64,000 nt of DNA, taken from contig CM028335.1 of assembly GCA_016647705.1 (NCBI GenBank), positions 38,880,712-38,944,711 of the forward strand, given 5' to 3'. The DNA comes from Eucommia ulmoides (taxonomy: Eukaryota > Streptophyta > Magnoliopsida > Garryales > Eucommiaceae). The translations under genes were made by a program, and so were the position numbers. Positions 1 through 11,213 of the stretch are shown here, piece by piece (the stretch's first letter is position 1; each line of letters opens with the position of its first letter). The notes beneath the pieces are model-generated. The model was not told the DNA's origin. It made no database searches and saw only the letters and a program-made list of their open reading frames with translations.

Positions 1-924
1 GTCGACGGTGAGGATTCAAAACGGAACGGAAACGCAGTGTGTATATGTGTTTCGTTTGTGGGTGTGTGTTCATGTTCTACATGTATGTGTGTGTGTCGCC
101 GTCGGTTATTTAGGCCAATGGTAAGTGAGAGTTAAAGAGAGAGAGAAGTGGATATATGATCGGGGGTGTGTGTAGAGGTTTTCTGTGTGTGTATGTGTGT
201 TCGGATCGTTGAGGAAGAGCGACAAGAGTGATCGTCGCTGTTTTGCTCGACGGTGTGGGTGTGGTTTTTTGTCGAATGGTCAGTCGCAGGAGTGGGTAGA
301 GAGAGAGAGGTTCGTTCTGGTGGTGTGTGTGGGTTTTTGATCCGTCGTTGTTGCAGAGCGTGTGGGTGTGCATGATCAGAGTGAGACGGCCGGCAGTTAG
401 TGGCGTGATCGGAGCTCCTCGTCGATCGGCGGCGGGTTCAAACAGAAACAGGACAAAAAACAGAAACGGGAAAAAGGAAAAGAAAGAAGAAGAAAAAGTA
501 AAAGGAAATGGAGAAATTGCACAAACCACCCCACGAAAAACATAAATCTAATCTCGCGGCCGGTGAAAAATTCGGGGAAGGTAGAATTTCCGCACTTCTT
601 TAATCAATACATTTAATTATCTTAATATAAAATACATGTTATCATTATCGTTGAATTTAGCATTATATGTTCGCATGAATAAATTCGACATAGTAAACGG
701 TAACGGAACAATATTAGTTAAATAGACATATTTTATAATAAAAGACGGGGAATAGGAAATTATGGAAATTAGGGTTGTGTGGCATGATTAGGTTGTTTTT
801 ACATAAAATATTAATCGAGGCCCTGTCACTATTAGGTTCGCAAGCACTAGAGTACCAGTAGAGAATAGGCGGTCAAAGTCTTCGAAAACGGATAATCAGG
901 TGAGTGTACTGTCTTCTTGCCAAA

Positions 925-928
<4 letters not shown>

Positions 929-979
<51 letters not shown>
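929..979. repeat. (TA)n microsatellite inside the left LTR
   Basis: About 25 TA units. The same place in the right LTR (around 8905-8918) has only a short interrupted TATATCTATATA tract, so the repeat expanded, or the other copy contracted, after insertion. Confidence 0.95.
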
Positions 980-981
<2 letters not shown>

Positions 982-1360
982 AGAAAATGGTTGTATTTAA
1001 ATTAGATTCTTTTAAAAAATGAAGTGGATCAAGCAGGTTTTGGGTGAGTTGGTAAAATGGATTTTCATTAAATTATGTTGGTTTTGAAAGAAAGTTGAAA
1101 AGGATTTTCGTCGGACTTGGTGGTTTTAAAAGAAAGTGGAAAATATTTGTTTTCCTAAAAATGCATGGTTTTCTAAAAATAAAGGGGGAAAATGGTTTCG
1201 TTGAAATTAGATGGTTTTCAAACAAAGGTGAAAAATATGATTTTTGGATTTAAAAGTTGGTTTTGCGGAAAAGAGGTGGACGTTGGTGATTTTGACGGTA
1301 TTGATGAGGTGGTGATTTATATTATGGTCTGTCCGGAGGGTGGTCTGGCAGATGGATATT

Positions 1361-2820
1361 TGATAGGTGTAAAATACCTATCTATTTTAAAACTGAATTT
1401 GTTAGTTTTTTAGCGTATTAGTTATATTTAATATCGTTTTAGTTTGTTTTAGTGTAAAACAAGTGAAGGGACGTTAACAAGCGATAAACAAACGAAAACG
1501 GTGGAGAAACAGTGAACAAAACGTGAAGAACTTGGTTTCAGTGCATGAAGACCACTGCCTAGGCGGAAAAGAGGCAGAAAGTTGGAGTGCTGAAGTGCTG
1601 AACCACCGCCTAGGCGAGAAAACCACGACCTAGGCGAAATAACATCAAAATGTTGTGCTAGCAGCCATTGCCTAGGCGGAGAAACCACCGCCTAGGTGAA
1701 GATCCAACAGAAGCTTAACCGACTCAACCACCGCCTAGGTGGTGACACTCTGCGCAGAAATAACTATTTTTTAGATATTTTGAAGATATTTTCCAAAACT
1801 AGCTTTTTAACCCTTTTCTCCCCCAATTGTTAAAAGAGCCGAATGACGTTTTGAGAGCTCCTTCCACCTTAGTTAGGATTCGATAATTTAGGAGTAGATT
1901 AGATTAGTTTTAGGAAGAGTTCTTGGCTAATTCTTGAAGAGCTAAAAGAGGAAGTTCATCAATGGAGAAGAGGAAGCTCGAGAGGATTGTTCTTTGGCGA
2001 AAGTGGACTACTCCACTTTGAGATTTGATTTTTCTTCCCTTGTTTCCATCTTTGTACTTAACGTTTATTATTGATGTTGATGATATCCTCTTAATTTAAT
2101 ATTGTAATGGCTAAGATCATGTTAGTTTAATTAGAGATTAGTTAGGGTTAGATGTAATTCATGTAAATGCTCGTTTGGTTTAATATATGTTTCTTTAACG
2201 GTTGTTGTTTTTAAATCCAATTGTGTTTGTCATTTAATGACGATCTTAGTATGCTTGTAATGGTATTAAGGTTGGATTTGAGAATCTAGGGTTTGACACT
2301 CGGAAGAGGTAACCCTGGATTCGGCCTAGGGTAAACACATCGTTACGATCTAACAACTCGGGAGGGCGTTAGTTAGTGTGCAATCGATGACGTTGGGTCA
2401 AGACTCACATGGCCTAGAGTCGTTAATACATTGAGGGGGACCTCTTTATTGACACGAAGTCGCGTATTCCCCCGTCTTACACTCGGAAGAGGTGGCGGAG
2501 GAGTTTACGAACAGAGATTGTCGGATACCTAAACTCCGTTATTGTTAACTAAACGAAACCAAACATGTATTAAGTGAACGAAATCAATCCCTAGTTAATC
2601 AACTTAATTAGGATTAACCCACCAATTGTAGTTTAGCTTAGTTTAATTTTAAATCATTTCTTTAATCATCAAGATAATATGAGACTATGTAAATTGCGAT
2701 ATTAAATTATTCACACTTTTCCCTGTGAGAACGATATCCGATCTTCAAAGATCCACTATATTAAAACTTAGACCTCGTATACTTGCGAGAGTAAGTAGCG
2801 GTGTATTTTACGCCCTACCA
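1361..2820 (+). mobile_element. Solo LTR, Athila-like family C, with ATATT target-site duplication
   Basis: This 1,460-bp block is absent from the right LTR of the host element, which reads straight through at 9297-9306. It begins TGATAGGTGT and ends GCCCTACCA, and is flanked by the direct repeat ATATT (1356-1360 and 2821-2825). It shares its start, a CCGCCTAGGCG palindrome array (1551-1745) and the GACACTCGG-AAGAGGTAACCC block with the LTR of element C (59927-61540) and with the solo LTR at 41570-43098. No internal sequence is present, so it is the product of LTR-LTR recombination. The TATA box found in element C is replaced here by CTTTTTAACCC. Confidence 0.93.
1551..1745. repeat. Palindrome cassette in solo LTR (CCGCCTAGGCG type)
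   Basis: Five or six copies of a 10-12 bp self-complementary motif centred on CCTAGG, spaced at irregular intervals and each preceded by an ACCAC or similar context. The last copy reads ACCGCCTAGGTGGT. The array lies upstream of the position where the related LTR at 59927 has its TATA box. Confidence 0.85.
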
Positions 2821-3620
2821 ATATTGATTTGTGATTTGATAATGATATTATTAAGTTGACTATGCCATAGTTTATGTCCTGTCTGGAGGTATAGTCCGGC
2901 AGGTGGTGATTCATATTTTGGTCTATCCGGAGGGTGGTCCGGCAGATGGATATTTATTATGGTGATTGATATTATGGCCTCCGGAGACGTCTGGTAGGTG
3001 GTGATCTGCGCAGTTAGGTCCACTAGAAAGTCATATCCTACGGATGGTACGGTACCATTGCAACTCCCGATCGTGAGGTTAAAACAATCACTATGGCTAG
3101 CCAGTATGTGTTGTGGTGGAGGGGTGTTTTGAGATGTGGTGTTTTAATTTATTATTTGGTGATTTATTATATATGGTGATTGGTCTTATTTTATACTGGA
3201 TGGGTTTGAGTGGAACTTATATATATTGATTTACTTTTACTACTTATATTATGGAGAGATATTTATACTGTGATGGCTTTTATTTGACATACGATGTTTA
3301 TATATTTACGCTTGATCCATTTAGATGTTGTAGAATGAATTACTATTATTTTAAAATGTGTTTACTAAGAATGTAGTACACTCGCAGGTGAAGCAGATAG
3401 GAGTCGGTTCCCTACTGGCACTAGGTGGAGTCATTTGAGAGTTTTGAGTTGAGTTGTTAGAGGTGAATCTTATGAGAGATTATGTATCTCCTGTATAGTG
3501 AACTGTATAGTATTGTATGGATATTGTAATGTGTTTGTTCATTGAATGTAATAGGTAATGTCATGTTGTCGTCACGCCGGCCCTAGGATGACGAGTGTCC
3601 TGGATGGGTCGTGACAATTT

Positions 3621-3632
3621 TGATATCAGAGC
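3621..3632 (+). promoter_or_regulatory. Primer-binding site, initiator tRNA-Met type
   Basis: TGATATCAGAGC lies 4 bases after the LTR end and differs by one base from the usual TGGTATCAGAGC complementary to the 3' end of plant initiator tRNA-Met. It defines the element as + strand and marks the LTR boundary at 3616. Confidence 0.8.
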
Positions 3633-5284
3633 CTAGGTTATAGGTTCTGTTGACTTGTCAATTGTTGTGCCAATAAAGGACCATGAGATAGGAAGATGTG
3701 TTAGTCACCTAGTCAATAGGGGACATAAGATAGGGTGTTAATAGGTGAGTTTGATACATGAGTATTAGTTCGTTCATTACATTAGTTAGTGGATTGGCAT
3801 TGTGCTTGGAGAGTTGTCTTATTATTAGATAGTGATGCGACAAAATGGTGATATTGTCAGTTGGTGGATTCGGGTGGTGTTGTGTTATTGGTAGTGGTAA
3901 TGGGTGAATTGCGAGTGTATGAGTGTTAATAGTTGGGAAAATGTGAGGTTTTAATTGAGAAACAACTATATGCGTATTACGTTATGATGAAAGACTTATC
4001 GATAGCACCTAATAAGTCGTTATTAAAATACTAGATAATATAGCAGAATACACTTAAGTTGGAATATGAAATGACATTCAAGTGAGTATAAAATTGCCCT
4101 CTAGACAATATGAAAGGAAATCTTATGATGCTATTGTATTAGTTGGAACTAAGGATGTGAGAAAACTGGGGCGATATTAAAAAAAAATAAAAAATAAAAA
4201 ATCAATACGTGGGTGCTGGGCACTAGACACAATAAGTTCAGGCGGTGGATAAGGTAGAAGCTAGGCATTTTCCCTAACTAGTTCCGAGAACTATCGAGGT
4301 GTTGGAAAGTGTAATTAATAATTATGATTGTTGTAAAATAAATTCCATAATATTAAGAGGTGAACATTCGGCTCCTTAAGTTGGCTAAATATAATTGTGT
4401 TGATAAAATACAGGAAATTGGGATTTGGAATTTTTAACTTTGGGGACTTTAAAGGTGGTCGCCGTGCTATTAGAAATTAAAAATTGGCCGAATAGTGGAA
4501 ATGTGAGTAAATTAGTTTTTGGTTTAGGAAGTCTCTATAGGAGAAGCCTTGTGAAGGCCCTAGGAAATCGGGTCGTTACAATAATTTGGATCATTAACTC
4601 ATGATTTACGTGGACCTGGTGTTTTATCTAGGAAGATCCAGTGTTGGTACTCATCGGTTAGAATGGATGGTTTGTTAAATCGACTTACAAAAGACCAGGA
4701 TATTAGATTGAGGGTATTATCAGTTGAAGGTTAGAGACTATGAAGTGGTGAAAACGGTGACTCGGTCGAGAGTAGAAAAGAGCCTGTAGAATATTTCTAG
4801 AGTATGTTGCTAATGCTGAGAGAAAAGCAATTGTATGCTAAATGCAATAAATATGAGTATTGGTTGAATCGAGTGGTAATTTTGGGACTAGTGCTCTAGA
4901 GGCATAGTATTCAAGAGAATCCAAAAGAAGTCAAAGTGGTGGATTGACGGAATATGGAAAAGGCTGAGAACCAGTGACTAGAACTTGAAATCTTTTGGAT
5001 CTAGTAATGATTATATTTGTTTTGACATTTAATGACATTTCCTGTATGTGGGTATTTGTGTTTTAAGTCGGACGTATTGGGTTACTCATACTAATGTATA
5101 TGTCAAGTTAGGATCTTAGTGAGTTTATTGGGCAGTTGGTCGGATGACCACTCTATCTAAGCTTTTAAATGTGGAATTGATATGTATCAATGGTAGGGTA
5201 GAAGCACAAAAATAAGATGTCCAGTTGGGAAAGGTTAGAGATGAAATGGAAAATGATCGCAGAACTGACTTTTGTGTCAGAAGT
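3633..5284 (+). other. Decayed 5' interior of the Del/Tekay-like element; no readable gag
   Basis: By position this should hold gag, protease and reverse transcriptase. All frames are closed by frequent stops and I cannot identify a zinc knuckle, a protease D(S/T/L)G motif or an RT YxDD motif with confidence. The interior (3.7 kb) is also shorter than the 5-6 kb expected for an autonomous member, so parts are deleted. Confidence 0.5.
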
Positions 5285-5640
5285 AATGATGAAGTCCTGA
5301 TGTTTGAAAATAAATGGTGTGTTTCTAGTGACACTCGTTTGGTAAATGATACCTTAAAAAAAAATGTATAGTTTGAAGTGCATAGTTAAATGCACGCAAT
5401 GTACCCCGATAATATCAAACTGTATTGTGTTGTGTGAGCATTATCGGTAGATTGAATTGGAGCGGAAAATTGTAGAATGGGTTGCCAGGTGTCTTGCCTA
5501 TTAGCAAGTTAGGGTCGAGCATCAATATCCCGGTGGGTTATTACAACTATTCCAGAATGGCATCGGGAGCGTAGTCCAATGAATTATGAACGTTGAATGA
5601 TATGTTCGGTAATGATTAGTTGCACCTGAATTGAAAATTT
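5285..5640 (+). pseudogene. Integrase relic of the Del/Tekay-like element
   Basis: Pieced across frames, this stretch gives fragments matching the start of a Ty3/gypsy integrase: an N-terminal segment with SEVMM and INGV, then LERKIVEWVARCLAY, followed by QVRVEHQYPGGLLQLFQ. That is the usual layout of the helix before the second CxxC of the HHCC zinc-binding region and the conserved EHQ-PGGLLQ linker. The first cysteine of the second pair is visible (ARCLAY); the second reads as tyrosine. Several frameshifts and stops separate the pieces, so it is non-functional. Sequence further right to 7278 should be the rest of integrase but I cannot read the catalytic D,D-35-E residues. The assignment rests on short matches and is moderately confident. 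Confidence 0.5.
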
Positions 5641-7278
5641 AACATATGTTGATACATGAACTTATAGATATTCGAAATTCCTGAATTGGAATTATGAAAT
5701 TATAAGTGTTGTCGTTGTAGTGTGAATTGGAAAATAATTTTTATCAAAATAAAGTAAGTTGCCATTGTCTGATATAATTCATAGAGGAATTTGAAATGCA
5801 TTATTGAATGGTGATATCTTAAATGGTGAATTTTATATGTAATAATTATCGTCGAAAAAATCGACATGTTGTAAATATGGAAAGACGGATAGTTAATTCC
5901 AGGTAATAAACTCTCTATTGGAGAAGCTATATAGGGAAAACTGTAGTATCAAGGGCTGATAGTTATTTTAACGTTGGGGTCAAATTTCTATACTCCTTAA
6001 GGTGCCCAATTGGAAGTTGATACCTCGCTTCATTTATGGATTAACGGTTTATCAGGAAGTGCGATTTAGATGATGGAAGATATGTTAAGGAGTTGTGTTT
6101 TGAAATTTTCTGATAGTAAGGCTAATTATGTGACACCGATGGAATTTGTTTAAAATAATAAATACCTTTTTATTATCAAGGGTGGCATCGTATAAAGCGC
6201 TATTTAAAAATGATGCAGGACGTTAAATCAAATCGACCGAACTGAGATAGGAGAACTGAACTAGATGTATTGGACCACTGGTAACAATAAGTAGAGACAG
6301 CATGTGGAGGTAATTAAGATTTCATGGGAAAAGAATAACTCGAAATGTCCATGAGTTGATATGTACTCATGATATAATATTTTACAGTTAGTAACTAATG
6401 ACTTTTCAGATGTATTAATTTTTTTGTAAATGGGACGTATCTATGTCCTTCGATTCATATTTATACATGAATATATATTTGAAGAATGTTGGGTAGATGG
6501 AAAGGGAATTGAAGCACGTGACCATATCAGGGATTTGATTAAATGTGGAGGCATGAAAGGAATTCTTATAGATGACCCGTTTGATGTATTTTGAGGCGTA
6601 GTAATGTGGTTTGGTGATAACTATGTGTTTTGAGGACATTGATATGATTTTGGTCGTGATTTAAAATGTATTCATGTGGTTCTGGTGTATTGCGAAAAAT
6701 TAACTAGTTAATTGTAATATTGGGAAACGCTTATAAGAGTTTTGAAGTTCTGAGATAGATATTGAGGTTGAGGATTTTGGGCTATCTGTACTTATAAGAT
6801 TGCGTATGAGATTTATTGTGAGTATTGCTGGTTTAAATGATAAATGGAGATATTGTGACAAAATAAATGGATAAATATTGGCCATGAGAAAATTTATGAG
6901 ATTATAGACCTGTTGGAAATAAGATAGACCCAATTCTCTAAGACTACCATGATTGATATTTTTATCAGAGTAGCGCAGCGGAAGCGGTTAGGAACATGAG
7001 ATTCTTTGATAGTTGGTTGTCTGTGTTAGGCGTTACGGACAAAAGTGCACCCAAATTATTGGTTATTGGATATAATGTTGGCCTCTATGGATGAAAATGT
7101 TGCATTTGATGGATATGATTTGACGAAAAAGCTGTTTGTTATAAATTTTGAGCGATTTGTGATTATGAGACCATTCATAGGAAACCGTTGTTCTAGAATC
7201 GCGTGAAACGAACATAACTTTGTGATGCGACCTTGGCGTATTAGAAGCTTGAAGAAAATTTCGGGATGAAATTTCTTT
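5641..7278 (+). other. Decayed 3' interior of the Del/Tekay-like element
   Basis: No open frame. A block near 6928-6955 (CCCAATTCTCTAAGACTACC and following) matches, in the opposite orientation, the interior end of the element at 58011-58420. This supports its identity as the pol 3' end or 3' UTR of the same lineage. Confidence 0.55.
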
Positions 7279-7279
7279 T

Positions 7280-7292
7280 AGGGGGGAAGAGA
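7280..7292 (+). promoter_or_regulatory. Polypurine tract
   Basis: AGGGGGGAAGAGA directly precedes the TG that opens the right LTR. This is the priming site for plus-strand DNA synthesis and fixes the LTR start at 7293. Confidence 0.85.
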
Positions 7293-10092
7293 TGTAAGAC
7301 CCCGATTCTTATTTAAAACACATTTAAGAAAATATGGGGGTAGCGTGTGTCATTCGTTGTTTAATTTAAATGTTGGGGGGTTAATTCGTAAATTTTCAAA
7401 CACATTAAAATGTGAGTTGGATTTAACTAATATCCTAACTAAAACGAAGAAGAGGATTGTGCAAATAATAATATTTTCATATATATTATATATATAGAGA
7501 GAGAGAGAGTTGGTGAAATCGTAGGGAGGAGGGCATGGCCACTTGGTTGGCCTTTTGATCTCACACACACATATACAAATGTATACATACATATATTCAT
7601 ACATATCCACACACCTTGGGAAAGAGAAAGGAAAACCGATAAGAGAGAGAAAGGAAGAAAGAGAATTGCAGGTGGGTTCGCCGGTGAGTGTCGGTGATCG
7701 GTGATTGTTGCAGTCGTTGAAGGAGCGTGTGGCGTCGTCAAATTTTAGAGAGAGAAAGAAGGCAATTCACTCCGGTGGGTGTGGGATCGTCGTTCGTACG
7801 GTGGCGGCGATGATCGTGAGTGTGTGTGAGTGTGATTGTGCTCTGTTTTATGTTTTGTGTTGACAATGTGTGCATGTGTGTGTGTGTGTTTCTTGTTTTC
7901 GTTTGGTGCAGTAGTGTGTGGGTGTGTTTCGGTATAGTGTCTCTGGTGGTGGGTTAGAGAGAGAAAACTCATCGGCGGTGAGGATTCAAAATGGAACGGA
8001 AACGCAGTGTGTGTGTGTGTATGTTTCGTTTCTGGGTGTGTGTTCGTGTTTTACATGTATATGTGTGTGTGTCGTCGTCGGTTATTTGGGCCAATGGTAA
8101 GTGAGAGTTAGAGAGAGAGAAGTGGGTATGTGATCGGGGGTGTGTATAGGGGTTTTATGTGTGTGTATGTGTGTTCGGATCGTTGAGGAAGAGCGGCGAG
8201 AATGATCATCGCCGTTTTGCTCGACGATGTGGGTGTGGTTTTTTGTCGCATGGTGAGTCCCCGGAGTAGGTAGAGAGAGAGAGAAATTCGTTCTGGTGGT
8301 GTGTGTAGGTTTTTGATCCGTCGTTGCTGTTGAACGTGTGGGTGTACATGATCAGAGTGAGACGGCCGGCGATCAGTGGTGTGATCGGAGCTCCTCGTCG
8401 CTCGGCGACGGGTTCAAACAGAAACAGGACAGAAAACAGAAACGGGAAAAAGGAAAGAAATAAGAAGAAAAAGAAAAAGAAAATGGAGAAATTGCACAAA
8501 CCACCCCACAAAAATCATAAATCCAATCTCGCGGCCGGTGGAAAATTCGGGGAAGGTAGAATTTCCGCACTTCTTTAATAAATACATTTAATTATCTTAA
8601 TATAAAATACATGTTATCATTATCGTTGAATTTAGCATTATATATTCGCATGAATAAATTCGACATAGTAAACGGTAACGGAACAATATTAGTTAAATAG
8701 ACATATTTTATAATAAAAGACGGGGAATATGAAATTACGGAAATTAGGGTTGCGTGGCATGATTAGATTGTTTTTACATAAAATATTAATCTAGGCCCTG
8801 TCACTGTTAGGTTCGCTACACTGGAGTACCGGTAAGAATAGGCGGTCAAAATCTTCGAAAACGGATAATCAGGTGAGTGCACTGTCTTCTTGCCAATCTA
8901 TTTTTATATCTATATATGATAGAAAATAGTTGTATTTAAATTAGACGCTTTTAAAAAAATGAAGTGGATCAAGCAGGTTTTGAGTGAGTTGGTAAAATGG
9001 ATTTTCATTAAATTACGTTGGTTTTGAAAGAAAGTTGAAAAGGATTTTCGTCGAACTTGGTGGTTTTAAAAGATAGTGAAAAATATTTGTTTTCCTCAAA
9101 ATGCATGGTTTTCTAAAAATAAAGGGAAAAAATGGTTTCGTTGAAATTAGATGGTTTTCAAACAAAGGTGAAAATATATGATTTTCGGATTTAAAAGTTG
9201 GTTTTGCGAAAAAGAGGTGGATGTTGGTGATTTTGACGGTATTGATGAGGTGGTGATTTATATTATGGTCTGTCCGGAAGGTGGTCTGGCAGATGGATAT
9301 TGATTTTTGATTTGATGATAATATTATTGAGTTGACTATGCCATAGTTTAAGTCATGTCTGGAGGTATAGTCCGGCAGGTGGTGATTTATATTATGGTCT
9401 GTTCGGAGGGTGATCCGGCAGATGGATATTTATTATGGTGATTGATATTATGGCCTCCGGAAACGTCTGGTAGGTGGTGATCTACGCAGTTAGGTCTGCT
9501 AGGAAGGCATATCCTACGGATGGTACGGTACCATTGCAACTCCCGATCGTGAGGTTAAAACAATCACTGTGGTTAGCCAGTGTGTGTTGTGATGGAGGAG
9601 TGTTTTGAGATGTGGTGTTTTAATTTTTTATTTGGTGATTTATTATATATAGTGATTGGTCTTATTTTATACTGGATGGGTTTGAGTGAAACTTATATAT
9701 ATTGATTTACTTTTACTACTTATATTATGGAGATATATTTATACTGTGATGGTTTTTATTTGACATACGATATTTATATATTTATGCTTGATCCATTTAG
9801 ATATTGTAGAATGAATTACTATTATTTTAAAATGTGTTTACTAAGAAGGCAGTACACTCGCAGGTGAAGCAGATAGGAATCGGTCCCCTACTGGCACTAG
9901 GTGGAGTCATTTGAGAGTTTTAAGTTGAGCTGTCAGAGGTGAACCTTATGAGAGATTATGTATCTCCTGTATAGTGAACTGTATAGTATTGTATGCATAT
10001 TGTAATGTGTTAGTTGATTGAATGCAATAGGTGATGTCATGTTGTCGTCACGTCGGCCTTGGGATGACGAGTGTCCAGGACGGGTCGTGACC
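7293..10092 (+). repeat. Right (3') LTR of the Del/Tekay-like element, 2.8 kb
   Basis: Starts TGTAAGACCCCG after the polypurine tract and ends GGGTCGTGACC. From 7971 it is colinear with 1-3616, minus the solo LTR. Hairpin modules CTGTCCGGA...TCTGGCAG recur near 9270-9480. GT- and GA-rich tracts at 7490-8300 create long but meaningless ORFs. Confidence 0.9.
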
Positions 10093-11061
10093 GATTAAAC
10101 CCATCCGTAGCCAAACCCAATCTTACATTGCGATGATCATTGGAAAATGTGAGAAATTTTCTATCAAAATTTTCCAACCTTTGGCATCTATAGAATGTCT
10201 CAAAACACCATCATTAATATATTTCTCTTTATACCACCTCATATCTTCAGTCGTTTTTTACGACATAAACAATCTCTACAACCTCGGTTTCAATGGAAAG
10301 TAGCGTAACACTTTATGTGGAATCTTTGAACCTTGTCTGTCATTCCTATTCCATCTACATTCACCGCATACCAGACAATTATCATCCTTTTCATTCTCTT
10401 TCTAGAACAAAGCATAATCATATTTGCAAGTGTGAATTGTCAAATAGCCCAATCCCAAATCTCGTAATATTCTTTTTACCCCATAGTGTGAAGAAGGAAT
10501 TGTATCACCTTTTGGAAAAACATCCTTTAATAGGGGAAGAAACATATTCATGGATTTGTTACTCCACTTGTTCATTAACTTCATGTGAAGGAGCTTTACA
10601 ACAAATGAAAGCGTCGAATACTTAAAACAATTGTGATATGTTTCTTATTGTGATTATCCAAGCATCATCTTGAATATGGTATTTTCACCATCATGCAAGT
10701 CCTCTTTGTCTTCCCTTCCACTTTCACCATCATCCATACTAGCTTCTGTAGGGTTTGTGCCTAATATATCTTCCAACATCTCATGAATTTCATCATCACT
10801 TGTATGATGAACAACTATCACAAAAGCCCTCTTCCTGTGAAATATCCATTCTCCATAACTTAGTTGAAATCCGCACGTAAATATGTCATGATGCACATTG
10901 AAGAATGTTTTGAAGACAAAAATTCAAACACTTTCGACATGGACAACGTATTTTGTTTGAATTATTGACAATATTAGTTCACACAAATTCTATAAAGGCT
11001 TTCACCCCTTCATGTATTCTTCGCTAAATCTATATTTAACATCCATCCAACTCTGATCCAT
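10093..11061 (-). pseudogene. CACTA (En/Spm) TNP2-like transposase, 5' part, disrupted
   Basis: Read on the minus strand from an ATG at 11061-11059, the translation opens MDQSWMDVKYRFSEEYMKG. This matches the start of the transposase-associated domain that begins plant CACTA transposases, followed by a VHHDIFTCGF segment where the family has its HL-x-x-GF motif. Downstream come KWSNKSMNMFLPLLKDVFP, HYGVKRILRDLGLGY and IHTCKYDYALF (10402-10584), then KIPHKVLRYFPLKPRL, DGVLRH and RNVRLGLATDGFN near 10100-10250. These are the ordered hallmarks of TNP2 leading towards the transposase core. Several stops break the frame. Coding sequence stops at the LTR edge, so the chromovirus inserted just after the ATDGFN motif; the rest should lie left of the window. 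Family assignment is strong, function lost. Confidence 0.85.
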
Positions 11062-11169
11062 TTTCCTATAAGCACGTACAAAAAAAGTTAAAAAAATGAT
11101 AAAAAGAAATTAAAAAGAAATCGGATCCCATTCGGACATTTTGAACACCCGACCTGTTTTCGGACACCT

Positions 11170-11213
<44 letters not shown>

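Larger units (their letters stand above)
1..3616 (+). repeat. Left (5') LTR, truncated by window start and interrupted by a solo LTR
   Basis: Colinear with 7971-10092. The first ~550 bases are rich in GT and GA runs (GTGTGTG, GAGAGAG), which produce spurious ORFs on both strands. A solo LTR occupies 1361-2820. Near the end are repeated hairpin modules of the type CTGTCCGGA...TCCGGCAG (1329-1351, 2879-2904, 2923-2945). The LTR ends at the GTGACA before the primer-binding site. Confidence 0.85.
1..10092 (+). mobile_element. Del/Tekay-like Ty3/gypsy retrotransposon, left end cut by window
   Basis: Two long direct repeats flank a 3.7-kb interior. The left copy (1-3616) starts mid-LTR at the point equivalent to 7971 of the right copy (7293-10092). 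Just after the left LTR is an initiator-tRNA-Met type primer-binding site; just before the right LTR is the polypurine tract. LTR ends read TGTAAGACCCCG at the start and GGGTCGTGACA (left) or GGGTCGTGACC (right) at the end. This combination, with LTRs near 2.8 kb, fits the Del/Tekay chromovirus lineage. The element is inserted in a CACTA transposase pseudogene, whose coding sequence resumes at 10093. Long stretches of the LTRs differ only at scattered bases, so the insertion is not very old, although the interior is badly decayed. Lineage is inferred; the LTR structure is seen directly. Confidence 0.85.

Noticed and set aside
1-6. Window begins with GTCGAC, a SalI site, where the other LTR copy has ATCGGC
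   Set aside because: Might reflect a clone end, but a two-base difference between LTRs is equally likely; nothing else supports a vector junction.
110-545. Long ORFs on both strands with Phe/Ser- or Thr/His-rich products (also 7439-7972 and 8206-8578)
   Set aside because: They lie in GT/GA-rich LTR sequence, overlap on opposite strands, occur in both LTR copies and show no domain.
10293-10625. 110-codon ORF on the + strand
   Set aside because: It is antisense to the TNP2 transposase relic, whose minus-strand translation has clear ordered motifs.
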